DNA of 49,062 bases, taken from Actinomycetes bacterium. GTDB lineage: Bacteria > Actinomycetota > Acidimicrobiia > Acidimicrobiales > RAAP-2. Under the pieces are notes generated by a model, which saw nothing but the letters and a program-made list of their open reading frames with translations, ran no database searches and had not been told where the DNA came from. Made by a program: the position numbers and the translations under genes. The stretch lies in contig JAJZAC010000007.1 of assembly GCA_021799615.1 (NCBI GenBank), positions 1 through 49,062 of the forward strand. The letters are read 5' to 3'. Positions 27,195-34,365 of the stretch are shown piece after piece (position 1 is the stretch's first letter; every line of letters starts with the position of its first letter).

Positions 27195-27653
27195 ATGAGC
27201 GCGGTGATGGCACCGGTGGTCCCGGCGGCAGGGAGGTTCGCGGCGGACGGCGCGATCGGGGGCGCAGATGCTGCCGGGGGGCGGTGTTGGCGGTCCTGGG
27301 AGGCGCCCTCGGGGCTACGGCCGGAGTTGGCGCTGGTGGGAGATCGGCGGGATCTGCGGCGACGCCGCCCGTCGAGGGCCGTGCGGCGTCGCCGTACCGC
27401 GGTGGCGGGCGTGGCCGCGGTGGCGGTGCTGCTCCTCGCCCTGCCGCCGGGCGCGTTCGGAGCCCATGGCGCCGCCACGCAGCCGGGACCGCCGATCACC
27501 TCCGCCACCTACACCGTGGCACCCGGCGACTCGCTGTGGTCCATCGCGCAGCGCGCGGACCCGGGGGGTGATCCCCGCGTGCTTGTCGATCGGATCGAAG
27601 CACGTACGGGGTCGTCCACGGTCTACCCCGGCGAAGTCCTGTCGCTTCGCTGA
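27195..27653 (+). CDS. SOS-regulated membrane LysM protein, probable division inhibitor
   Basis: A 152-residue protein with an Arg-rich cytosolic part (51-67), one membrane segment (about 68-86) and a C-terminal LysM domain (about 106-152: YTVAPGDSLWSIAQRA to YPGEVLSL) that would bind peptidoglycan outside. ATG 27195 is preceded by AGGGAGGTGG; an in-frame ATG at 27123 is a poor choice because transcription probably starts after it. Position opposite lexA, SOS control, and the TM-LysM layout match YneA of Bacillus and ChiZ (Rv2719c) of Mycobacterium, which delay division after DNA damage. The sequence outside LysM is not recognisable, so function is inferred from context. Confidence 0.85.
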   Translation: MSAVMAPVVPAAGRFAADGAIGGADAAGGRCWRSWEAPSGLRPELALVGDRRDLRRRRPSRAVRRRRTAVAGVAAVAVLLLALPPGAFGAHGAATQPGPPITSATYTVAPGDSLWSIAQRADPGGDPRVLVDRIEARTGSSTVYPGEVLSLR

Positions 27654-27737
27654 GGGGCCGACAGCGCCGATGGTGGAGGCCGGGGAGCGGTCTGCGGCGC
27701 CCGTTCGGCCCGGCACGGGAGCGGGACCGGCGCAGGG

Positions 27738-27743
27738 TAACCT
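27738..27743 (+). promoter_or_regulatory. Leaderless-type -10 box of nrdR
   Basis: TAACCT ends six bases before GTG 27750. No ribosome binding site is present, so nrdR is probably transcribed on its own without a leader. Confidence 0.5.
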
Positions 27744-27749
27744 CCATCC

Positions 27750-28223
27750 GTGCGTTGCCCGTGGTGCCTGGTCGACGACGATCGGGTGGTCGATTCCCGG
27801 CTTGCCGAGGACGGGGCAGCCATCCGGCGCCGTCGGGAGTGTGTGGCCTGCGGTCATCGGTTCACCACGTTCGAGCGGCCCGAGGAGGTCCCCCTCCTCG
27901 TGACGAAGCGTTCCGGGGTGCGGGAACCGTTCGACCGGGCGAAGGTCATCCAGGGCCTGCGGGCAGCGACCAAGAACCGTCCCGTGGACGACGGCGCACT
28001 CGACCGGTTGGCGCGCGAGGTGGAGGACCTGGTCCGCGACGCGGCACCGACGGCGACGACCCAGCTGATCGGGGTGGCCGTCCTGGAGCGGCTACGGGCG
28101 GTCGACGACGTGTCGTACCTGCGCTTCGCCAGCGTGTACAAGGGGTTCGCCGACGCTGACGACTTCCAGCGGGAGGTCGGCCTCCTGACCAAGGAGACGG
28201 CGCCGAAGCGCCCGGCCCCATGA
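27750..28223 (+). CDS. nrdR: Transcriptional repressor NrdR
   Basis: A 157-residue ATP/dATP-sensing repressor of ribonucleotide reductase genes. The zinc ribbon uses Cys3 and Cys6 (MRCPWC) and the pair in CVACGHRFTTFE. The ATP-cone follows from about 48 (VTKRSGVREPFDRAKVIQGL). The C-terminal SYLRFASVYKGFADADDF is typical. Position after the LysM gene matches the lexA-Rv2719c-nrdR order of mycobacteria. No ribonucleotide reductase gene lies in the window. Confidence 0.97.
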   Translation: MRCPWCLVDDDRVVDSRLAEDGAAIRRRRECVACGHRFTTFERPEEVPLLVTKRSGVREPFDRAKVIQGLRAATKNRPVDDGALDRLAREVEDLVRDAAPTATTQLIGVAVLERLRAVDDVSYLRFASVYKGFADADDFQREVGLLTKETAPKRPAP

Positions 28224-28284
28224 CGGCGTCGGTTCTCCGCACCGGTGCTCGCCGGTGGATCTCCCCGGGCGGCCGGTGGTGACG

Positions 28285-28995
28285 ATGCCGGAGCGCTTCG
28301 ACGGGATCCCGGAACGGGCACTGGCCGTGTACGCCCATCCGGACGACCCGGACGTCTCCTGCGGTGGGACGATCGCCCGGTGGGCGTCCGGCGGATGCGA
28401 CGTGCACGTCCTCGTGTGCACCGACGGCGGCAAGGGCACCACCGATCCGGGGATCCGGCCGGACGAGGTGGCGGCGCTGCGGGTGGAGGAGGTCCGCGCC
28501 GCCGGCCGCGTCCTCGGCGTGACCGCGCACCTGCTGCTCGGCCACGCCGACGGCGAGCTGGAGGACAGCATGGAGCTCCGGGGCGAGCTGGTGGCCACCG
28601 TGCGGGACCTCCGGCCCGAGGTGGTGCTGTGCCCGGACCCGACGGCCGTGTTCTTCGGCCAGGAGTACTACAACCACCGGGACCATCGGGTCGTCGGTTG
28701 GGCGGCGCTCGATGCCATCTCGCCTGCGGCGGCCCTGCCCCATTACTTCCCCGAGGCGGGCCCGCCCCACCAGGTGGCGACGGTGCTCCTGTCGGGAACG
28801 CTCGCACCCGACGTCTGGATCGACATCGAGGCGCAGATCGAGGCCAAGGCCGACGCGGTGGCCTGCCACCGCAGCCAGTTCGCCGACGACGGGTCGTGGG
28901 CGCGATCGGCCGTCCGCCTCCAGGCGGAGGATGCCGGTCGGCAGGGGGGGCTGGTGCTGGCGGAAGGGTTCCGGATGGTTCGCCTCGGTGGGTGA
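28285..28995 (+). CDS. PIG-L/LmbE-family deacetylase
   Basis: A zinc-dependent N-deacetylase of about 236 residues. The motif YAHPDDPDVSCGG carries the first His and Asp ligands, and YYNHRDHRVVG the third. The family includes MshB and Mca of mycothiol metabolism and GlcNAc-PI deacetylases. The length is shorter than Mca and the substrate is not clear. ATG 28285 gives the usual distance to AHPDD; GTG 28255 is an in-frame alternative ten codons upstream. No strong ribosome binding site decides between them. The next gene overlaps its 3' end. Confidence 0.9.
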   Translation: MPERFDGIPERALAVYAHPDDPDVSCGGTIARWASGGCDVHVLVCTDGGKGTTDPGIRPDEVAALRVEEVRAAGRVLGVTAHLLLGHADGELEDSMELRGELVATVRDLRPEVVLCPDPTAVFFGQEYYNHRDHRVVGWAALDAISPAAALPHYFPEAGPPHQVATVLLSGTLAPDVWIDIEAQIEAKADAVACHRSQFADDGSWARSAVRLQAEDAGRQGGLVLAEGFRMVRLGG

Positions 28996-30325
28996 AGGCC
29001 CCGGAGCGGTGCCGGCTGGGGCCGACGTGGTCCACGTCGACATGGACGCGTTCTTCGCCTCGGTCGAGGTACTGGACCATCCTGAGCTCGTCGGCAGACC
29101 CGTGCTGGTGGGCGGCACCGGACCGCGCGGCGTGGTGGCAGCCTGCACGTACGAGGCCCGCCGTTTCGGTGTCCGTTCCGCAATGCCGATGAGCCTGGCG
29201 CGCCGCGCCTGCCCGGGTGCGGTCGTCCTGCCGGGCAGGTTCGGCCGCTATGCGGAGGTCAGCGAACGACTGCACCGGATCCTCCTCGACGTCACGCCGA
29301 TGGTCGAGCGCATCGCCCTCGACGAGGCATTCCTCGACGTCTCGGGTGCGCACCGGCTGTTCGGGGACAGTAGGACCATCGCCCACGTGTTGCGGTCCCG
29401 GGTGGTCGACGAGCTCGGCCTGCCGTGCTCGGTCGGCGTGGGACCGGCGAAGTTGGTGGCCAAGCTGGCATCGGAGGCCGCCAAGCCGACCGCCACCCGG
29501 GACGGGGTAGTACCCGGCCCTGGCGTGGTGGTGGTCGAGCCGGTGGGGGTTCGCCCGTTCCTCGACCCACTTCCGGTGGGAGCCCTGTGGGGCGTCGGGC
29601 CGGTGGCCGGCCGCCGCCTGGCCGCGGTGGGGGTCGTCACCGTCGGCGACCTGGCCGCGCTGCCCGAGGCGACGGTGGTCCGCCTGCTCGGGCGCAGTGT
29701 GGGCGGGAGCCTGGCCCGGCTCGCCCGCGGCGAGGGCGACCGGCGGGTGGTGCCGTCCCGCCCGCACAAGTCGGTGGGGCAGGAACGCACGTTCCCGGTC
29801 GACGAGGTCGACCCGGCCCGCCTCCACCTTCACCTGGTCGGACTGGTCGACGGCGCCGCACACCACCTGCGCTCCGCTGGGCTGGCGGGCCGGACGGTGA
29901 CCCTGAAGGTCCGCTTCGCCGGGTTCACCACGTCGACGCGGTCCCACACCCTGGATCAGCCGGTCGACACCGCGTCCGCCATTCTCGCCGTCGCCGCCGA
30001 CCTCCTCGAGTCGGTCGACGTGACGCCGGGTGTCCGCCTCCTCGGGGTGAGCGTGTCGGGCGTCGCTCCGGTGACGGCAGGAGGCGGCACCGGTCAACTG
30101 GCGTTCGACATGGGCGATTCGCCGGGGGGACCGGGTGCGGCCTCTGGCGGGGGAGGACCTGGCGGAGCGGCCGGGTCGCCCGGACCGGGCGGGTGGTCCC
30201 AGATCTCTGCCGTGGTCGATGCCGTGCGCTCCCGGTACGGGCGCTCCTCCCTGGGGCCGGCGGCGCTGGTGGGTCCAGCACCCGGACCGGGCGCGCCGGG
30301 AGCGCCGGACAGCCGGGCCCGCTAG
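28988..30325 (+). CDS. dinB: DNA polymerase IV (Y family)
   Basis: A 445-residue translesion polymerase. Catalytic residues are Asp18 in HVDMDAFFASVE and the pair in ALDEAFLDVSG (about 112-113). The fingers motif is YEARRFGVRSAMP, and the helix-hairpin region is GVGPVAGRRLAAVGV. A GQLAF segment near 375-380 resembles a beta-clamp binding motif. The last 60 residues are Gly/Pro-rich and likely disordered. GTG 28988 overlaps the deacetylase by eight bases; GTG 29009 is an alternative. No SOS box was seen upstream, so LexA control is not evident. The pair dinB then DUF3040 upstream of the dcw cluster is known in mycobacteria. Confidence 0.95.
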   Translation: MGEGPGAVPAGADVVHVDMDAFFASVEVLDHPELVGRPVLVGGTGPRGVVAACTYEARRFGVRSAMPMSLARRACPGAVVLPGRFGRYAEVSERLHRILLDVTPMVERIALDEAFLDVSGAHRLFGDSRTIAHVLRSRVVDELGLPCSVGVGPAKLVAKLASEAAKPTATRDGVVPGPGVVVVEPVGVRPFLDPLPVGALWGVGPVAGRRLAAVGVVTVGDLAALPEATVVRLLGRSVGGSLARLARGEGDRRVVPSRPHKSVGQERTFPVDEVDPARLHLHLVGLVDGAAHHLRSAGLAGRTVTLKVRFAGFTTSTRSHTLDQPVDTASAILAVAADLLESVDVTPGVRLLGVSVSGVAPVTAGGGTGQLAFDMGDSPGGPGAASGGGGPGGAAGSPGPGGWSQISAVVDAVRSRYGRSSLGPAALVGPAPGPGAPGAPDSRAR

Positions 30326-30341
30326 GACGACCGGCCCCGCC

Positions 30342-30371
30342 GGGGACGGCCAGCACGGGGACGGCCAGCAC
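30342..30371 (+). repeat. Two tandem copies of a 15-bp sequence
   Basis: GGGGACGGCCAGCAC occurs twice end to end, just after the dinB stop codon and before the DUF3040 promoter. No function is evident. Confidence 0.7.
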
Positions 30372-30408
30372 GGTCGGAACAGCGGCCGGAACGGTCGTCG
30401 GCGACCGG

Positions 30409-30414
30409 TAGCCT
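30409..30414 (+). promoter_or_regulatory. Putative -10 box of the DUF3040 gene
   Basis: TAGCCT is identical to the boxes before thrB and dapA. It lies 136 bases before the chosen DUF3040 start, which would give a leader of about 130 bases. The ATG five bases downstream opens a frame that runs antiphase through the DUF3040 gene and is not considered coding. Confidence 0.4.
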
Positions 30415-30550
30415 CGGAGATGGGCGCGGTAAGGCACCGTGATGCGTTGTCACTCCAGGTCGGAGTGCGCGAAGCTTTGGACCGGAGGCTGTGCGATCAT
30501 GACAGGTGGCCCAGCCAGAAGATCCACTCGAGGGTGGAGGGGAGAGGGAC

Positions 30551-30925
30551 GTGCCGCTCTCTGAACATGAACAGCGAATCCTCCAGGAGCTGGAGCAGTC
30601 GCTCTATCAGCAGGATCCCCAGTTCGCCGAGCGGGTGCGATCGGAGACGGTCTACCGGCACGCCGGGCGGCACTGCGCGTGGTCGGCGGCGACGTTCGTT
30701 GCCGCCCTACTGTTCATGATCTTCACCTTCGCGACGTCCGTGGTCCTCGGTTTCGTCGGGGTCCTGGCCATGTTCGTGTCCGGCATCGTGTTCGTGAACA
30801 ACGCCCGCCGGCTGGGAAAGGCGGGCATCGACGACATCACCCGCTCGATCCACAACCGGAACGCAGCCCGCCCGGTCCACGACCCGCGGGACTGGCTCCG
30901 CGATCGTTTCCGTCGCGACGACTGA
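30551..30925 (+). CDS. DUF3040 membrane protein
   Basis: A 124-residue protein of an actinobacteria-specific family. It opens with the family pattern PLSEHEQRILQELEQSLYQQ and DPQFAERV, followed by two closely spaced membrane segments (about 40-58 and 60-80) and a basic tail. GTG 30551 is chosen because the family starts at this point and GGAGGGGAGAGGG lies directly upstream; GTG 30506 in frame would add 15 residues. Members lie just upstream of mraZ in mycobacteria, which suggests a link to envelope growth or division. The molecular role is unknown. Confidence 0.88.
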   Translation: MPLSEHEQRILQELEQSLYQQDPQFAERVRSETVYRHAGRHCAWSAATFVAALLFMIFTFATSVVLGFVGVLAMFVSGIVFVNNARRLGKAGIDDITRSIHNRNAARPVHDPRDWLRDRFRRDD

Positions 30926-30932
30926 ACTGCCG

Positions 30933-31829
30933 GTGGAGGACGATCCGGCCGGATCAATCGGGGACGGTCGCCAGGTCCTCGCCGTCGACGTCGGCGGGAC
31001 GAAGATCGAGGCGGCCGTGGTGGACCGTGACGGTGTCGTCGTGGCTCGCCATCGGGAGCCCACGCCCGTCGGCACGGATGCCGACGAGGTCTTCGACGCG
31101 GTGCGCGCCTGCATCGACGCCGTCGCCGCCGGGCGGGCGCTCGAGGCCTGCGGCATCGGGTGCGGTGGCCCGATGGACATCGCCTCCGGCCGGGTGTCGC
31201 CCCTCAACATCCCCGCCTGGCGGGGCTACCCCCTGCGCGACCAGGTCGCAGCCCATACCGGGCTGCCGGTCTTCGTCGACAACGACGCGAAGGCGCTGGC
31301 CCGGGGCGAGGGCTGGATCGGTGCCGGTGCCGGGCGCGAGGACTTCCTGGCCATGGTGGTGTCGACCGGGATCGGGGCCGGGATCGTCCTGGACGGCAGG
31401 CTCCTCGGCGGCCGCCTGGGCAACGCCGGCCACCTCGGCCACGTGGTCGTCGAACCGGCCGGCCGGCCCTGCGCCTGCGGCGGGCGGGGGTGCCTCGAGG
31501 CGGAGGCGTCGGGGACGGCCATCGCCCAGATGACGGGAACCTCGCCGGCAGCGGCTCCGGAGCACCTTCGCCGCCGGGTCGGGATGCTGGTCGGGCGGGC
31601 GGTCGCCGACGCCGCCAACCTGCTCGACCTGGACCTGGCCGTCGTTGCCGGCTCGGTGGCGCTCGGGTTCGGCATGTCCTTCCTGACGGCTGCCAGGGAG
31701 GAGGTGCACCGGCGGTCACGGCTCGACTTCTCCCGCTCGACCCGGATCACGTTCGCCCCGTCGGGGACCGACGCCCCCCTCCTGGGCGCAGCGGCGCTGG
31801 CATGGGGTGCCGGCCCGGAGGCCGCCTGA
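30933..31829 (+). CDS. ROK-family sugar kinase (glucokinase-like)
   Basis: A 298-residue ATP-dependent sugar kinase. The phosphate loop is DVGGTKIEAAVVD (about 19-31), the catalytic Asp is in FVDNDAKALARGE, the ROK zinc site is CACGGRGCLE with the His ligand in GNAGHLGHVV. Glucose is the most likely substrate by general resemblance, but other hexoses or N-acetyl sugars are possible. GTG 30933 starts seven bases after the DUF3040 stop with no strong ribosome binding site. Next gene overlaps as TGATG. Confidence 0.92.
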   Translation: MEDDPAGSIGDGRQVLAVDVGGTKIEAAVVDRDGVVVARHREPTPVGTDADEVFDAVRACIDAVAAGRALEACGIGCGGPMDIASGRVSPLNIPAWRGYPLRDQVAAHTGLPVFVDNDAKALARGEGWIGAGAGREDFLAMVVSTGIGAGIVLDGRLLGGRLGNAGHLGHVVVEPAGRPCACGGRGCLEAEASGTAIAQMTGTSPAAAPEHLRRRVGMLVGRAVADAANLLDLDLAVVAGSVALGFGMSFLTAAREEVHRRSRLDFSRSTRITFAPSGTDAPLLGAAALAWGAGPEAA

Positions 31830-32176
31830 TGGCCGGCTCACCGACACCGGATCCCGGCCGGCGGTGGGCGACGGGTCCACTGTCCGCCACCGGCGTGGTG
31901 GCCGCCGCCGTCGCACCCAGACCGCGCCTGTGGCGGGTGGCGCTGCGGGAGGTCCTCCGCCTGGCCCGGCCCGGGTGGTGGCGCCGGGTGCCGCTCCTGC
32001 CGCTCCCGTCGCCCGGCCTCTGGAAGTTCCGCATGACCACGGCCTACGGATCACCCACTGCTCGGCCGACGCCGGAGGACGTGGTGTCGTTCCTCGAGTG
32101 GGTCGACGCCCTCGATCGTGCGGCGCGCCACCAACAGCGCCGGGAAGGCGCCCCGACTGCAGCCGGGGCGCGGTAG
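31829..32176 (+). CDS. Small basic protein of unknown function
   Basis: A 115-residue protein with a central Trp/Arg/Pro-rich segment (RPGWWRRVPLLPLPSPGLWK, about 47-66) and a helical end (TPEDVVSFLEWVDALDRAAR). I do not recognise a named family, although short proteins with this WWRR-PLP pattern seem familiar from actinobacteria. GGAGG at 31817-31821 sits seven bases before ATG 31829, which overlaps the kinase stop (TGATG), so it is a real translated gene. No membrane segment or catalytic motif is seen. The TAG stop overlaps the -10 box of the next gene. Confidence 0.75.
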   Translation: MAGSPTPDPGRRWATGPLSATGVVAAAVAPRPRLWRVALREVLRLARPGWWRRVPLLPLPSPGLWKFRMTTAYGSPTARPTPEDVVSFLEWVDALDRAARHQQRREGAPTAAGAR

Positions 32177-32179
32177 GTT
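32174..32179 (+). promoter_or_regulatory. Putative -10 box of the HNH gene, overlapping a stop codon
   Basis: TAGGTT begins with the TAG stop of the preceding gene and ends eight bases before ATG 32188. It resembles the dapC/dapD junction. Confidence 0.35.
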
Positions 32180-32187
32180 CGCCCACG

Positions 32188-32826
32188 ATGGAGCTGCGAC
32201 CGGATCCCGGGGTCGCCGGCGGCCGGCACCAGCCCGCTGCCGACGTGGACGGCATCGGGGCCGTCGGCAGCACCGGTTCCCCGCCTGGCGGGACACCGAC
32301 GACACGTGCGCTCGTCCTCAACGCCACCTACGAGCCGCTCGGGGTGGTGTCGTCCCGCAGGGCCGTGCTGCTCGTCCTCGATACCAAGGCGGAATTGGTG
32401 CACGTCACCGACCGCGTCTACCACTCGGTGCGCATGTCGCTCCCCGAGCCGTCGGTGGTCCGCCTGGTCCGCTACGTGGCGGTTCCCCGCCAGCAGCGGG
32501 TGGCGGTCAACCGGCGGACGGTGTTCGCCCGTGACGGCGCCAGGTGCCAGTACTGCGGCGCGGTGGCGGAGAACATCGACCACGTGGTGCCCCGGAGCCG
32601 GGGCGGTGCGCATGCCTGGGAGAACGTGGTGGCCGCGTGCCGCCGGTGCAACAGCCGCAAGGAGGACCGCCTCCCGGCCGAAGCGGGGATGGTGCTGCGT
32701 CGGCAGCCGGAGGCGCCGCGTCACCGTGTCCAGCTCCTGGCGCAGTGCGGCCCGGCCCGGGACGACTGGCGGACCTACCTCGGCCTGCCTCCCGTCGAAC
32801 CGTTCCTCGATGCCCGGAGTGCCTGA
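32188..32826 (+). CDS. HNH endonuclease
   Basis: A 212-residue nuclease. The HNH core is in the second half: CQYCG, then NIDHVVPRSRGGAHAWENVV (about 130-150) and CRRCNSRKEDRLP, giving the Cys4 zinc site and the His/Asn catalytic set. The N-terminal half (ALVLNATYEPLGVVSSRRAV) is the standard opening of a widespread family of stand-alone HNH proteins whose biological role is unsettled; DNA repair or restriction are both possible. No mobile element or intron surrounds it. The next gene overlaps by 17 bases. Confidence 0.93.
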   Translation: MELRPDPGVAGGRHQPAADVDGIGAVGSTGSPPGGTPTTRALVLNATYEPLGVVSSRRAVLLVLDTKAELVHVTDRVYHSVRMSLPEPSVVRLVRYVAVPRQQRVAVNRRTVFARDGARCQYCGAVAENIDHVVPRSRGGAHAWENVVAACRRCNSRKEDRLPAEAGMVLRRQPEAPRHRVQLLAQCGPARDDWRTYLGLPPVEPFLDARSA

Positions 32827-33592
32827 GGCGCCGGCGCCGGCGCCGGCGGAGCGTGGCGTCCTGCGGCCCGGCCGTGAGCGGGGTTGGCGTGTCGACCTGC
32901 GGACAGCAGCAGCCGGGCGGCTGCACGCCTCGTGGCCGGCGGTGGATGCCGATCCTGGCCGTCCGGCCGTGGCCGTGTGCCACCCGGCCGACACGGCCGT
33001 GGTATTGGGGTCGACGCAGCCCGAGGCAGCCGTCGACAGGGTCCAGGCGGCGCGACGGGGTGTATCGGTGGTCCGGCGGCGGTCCGGTGGGGGGGCGGTC
33101 TGGGTCGCTCCCGGGGCGCAGGTGTGGGTCGACCTGTGGGTGCCGGCCGGCCATGCCCGGTGGGATGCCGACGTCGTGCGGTCGTTCGAGTGGGTCGGCG
33201 AGCTGTGGTCCGGCGCACTGGCGGCTGCCGGGGTGACCGGCGCGCGGTGGCATCGCGGGAAGGGCACCGGCGGCCCGTGGGCGGCGACCGTGTGCTTCGG
33301 TGGTGTGGGGTCCGGCGAGGTCGTGGCGGCCGACGGCCGCAAGGTGGTCGGCCTCTCGCAGCGGCGCACGCGTGCGGGGGCATGGTTCACGGGCGCGGCC
33401 TACCGGGTGTGGGACCCGCAGCCGCTGGCCGGCGTGCTCGCCCTCGATCCGGCCGAACGTGCCCGGATGGTGTCGGAGCTGGGGCCGGCTGCGGTCGGGG
33501 TAGGGCAGCTCCTGGACAGCCCGAGCGCACGTGGGGTGCAGGACCCCCTGGCGGCGCTCGCCGATCTGGTGACCGCCCGGCTCACCCTCTGA
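32810..33592 (+). CDS. Lipoate/biotin protein ligase-family protein
   Basis: A 260-residue protein of the BPL/LplA/LipB fold. The ligand loop is VVRRRSGGGAVWVAPG (about 83-98), and KVVGLSQRRTRAG (about 179-191) contains the conserved Lys. The other conserved elements fit a lipoyl or octanoyl transfer domain, but the family also contains members with no known target. ATG 32810 lies inside the HNH gene; GTG 32819 is nearly as good. No lipoylated enzyme gene is nearby. It ends the run before the dcw cluster. Confidence 0.85.
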   Translation: MPGVPEAPAPAPAERGVLRPGRERGWRVDLRTAAAGRLHASWPAVDADPGRPAVAVCHPADTAVVLGSTQPEAAVDRVQAARRGVSVVRRRSGGGAVWVAPGAQVWVDLWVPAGHARWDADVVRSFEWVGELWSGALAAAGVTGARWHRGKGTGGPWAATVCFGGVGSGEVVAADGRKVVGLSQRRTRAGAWFTGAAYRVWDPQPLAGVLALDPAERARMVSELGPAAVGVGQLLDSPSARGVQDPLAALADLVTARLTL

Positions 33593-33652
33593 CGGCACCG
33601 GTGCGCGGCGGCCCGTCCGGGCCCCGCCGGTGGTTCCCCGGTACGCGGCGGT

Positions 33653-33730
33653 CCGTGTGCCAGTACCCGTGTGCCAGTACCCGTGTGCCAGTACCCGTGT
33701 GCCAGTACCCGTGTGCCAGTACCCGTGTGC
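33653..33730 (+). repeat. Tandem array of five perfect 14-bp repeats plus a partial
   Basis: CCGTGTGCCAGTAC occurs five times in perfect head-to-tail order (33653-33722), then eight bases of a sixth copy. The unit is not a multiple of three and lies in the 353-bp non-coding gap (33593-33945) between the ligase-like gene and mraZ, about 105 bases upstream of the mraZ promoter. The 14-bp period does not match whole helical turns. Function unknown; a protein-binding array or a slippage product are possible. The rest of this gap upstream of 33836 shows nothing else I can support. Confidence 0.95.
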
Positions 33731-33835
33731 CCGCCCGAGGCCGGGTGTCGGGAGGCATACGGGCTCCTCGTGCGTGCCTGCCGACGAGCTCGCGTGACGG
33801 GTGGCGACTGGGGGCAGCTGGTGGGGGACGCGTGG

Positions 33836-33864
33836 TTGACTGGGGAGGATCAGGAGCATAAAGT
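33836..33864 (+). promoter_or_regulatory. Promoter of the mraZ-dcw cluster
   Basis: TTGACT (33836-33841) and TAAAGT (33859-33864) are 17 bp apart, giving the best-formed promoter in the window. Transcription would begin near 33871, 75 bases before the mraZ start. The -10 overlaps the first MraZ box. Confidence 0.75.
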
Positions 33865-33889
33865 GGCGCAAAGTGGTGCAAAAGGGAGG
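33860..33889 (+). promoter_or_regulatory. MraZ operator: three 10-bp direct repeats
   Basis: AAAGTGGCGC, AAAGTGGTGC and AAAAGGGAGG follow at exact 10-bp spacing, one helical turn. AAAGTG-type repeats at this spacing are the known MraZ target in Mycoplasma, and related TGGG-type repeats bind MraZ in E. coli. They cover the -10 box and start point, so MraZ would repress its own promoter. Confidence 0.75.
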
Positions 33890-33945
33890 GCCTTGGACAG
33901 CCAGGGCTCCGGGCACTGCGGGGAGCGTCGTGGGAGCAATCGCAA

Positions 33946-34365
33946 GTGGCTCGGTTCTTCGGCAGGTACGAGCATTCGCTCGACGGCAAGGGAAGGGTGA
34001 TCCTTCCGTCGAAGTTCCGCGGGCCGTTCGCGGAGGGGGGATTCCTGACCCAGCACACCGATGGGTGCCTGGCGCTGTGGACGCCGGAGGCGTTCGATCG
34101 GCAAATGGAGGAGATGCAGGAGCGGGCGGCGTCGGGACGGGCCGACCGCAACCTGGCCCGCCTGTGGGCGTCGAACTCGCACGAGGTCGACGTGGACGCC
34201 CAGGGCCGGATGGGGATCCCCGTCCATCTGCGCGCCTACGCGGCGCTGGACGGGGACGTCCTGGTGCACGGGGCCATCGATCGGATCGAACTGTGGAACC
34301 CCGAGCGCTGGACGCAGAAGGTCCTGCCCGAGGAGATGCGCCTCTCGGAAGGGGAGGACGGCTGA
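33946..34365 (+). CDS. mraZ: Transcriptional regulator MraZ
   Basis: A 139-residue ring-forming regulator that heads the dcw cluster. It has two SpoVT/AbrB-like halves: FFGRYEHSLDGKGRVILPSK (4-23) and SNSHEVDVDAQGRMGIP (about 80-96), each with the DxKGR or DxQGR motif. GTG 33946 gives the conserved opening MARFFGRYEHSLD and has GGGAG upstream. It is expected to bind the 10-bp repeats in its promoter and so regulate division and wall genes. Length is normal (about 140-150). Confidence 0.97.
   Translation: MARFFGRYEHSLDGKGRVILPSKFRGPFAEGGFLTQHTDGCLALWTPEAFDRQMEEMQERAASGRADRNLARLWASNSHEVDVDAQGRMGIPVHLRAYAALDGDVLVHGAIDRIELWNPERWTQKVLPEEMRLSEGEDG

Noticed and set aside
26975-27508. N-terminal extension of LexA by about 178 residues
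   Set aside because: The frame is open, but the extra sequence is not LexA-like, lies across the SOS boxes and promoter, and overlaps the divergent LysM gene.
28960-29009. SOS box before dinB
   Set aside because: No CGAAC-N4-GTTCG or near match was found; dinB overlaps the deacetylase gene and is probably cotranscribed with it.
30420-30719. ATG ORF starting five bases after the TAGCCT box at 30409
   Set aside because: It looks leaderless by position but runs out of frame through the DUF3040 gene and encodes Ser/Arg low-complexity sequence.
33653-33730. CRISPR-like array
   Set aside because: The 14-bp units are directly adjacent with no spacers, and no cas gene is near. It is a plain tandem repeat.
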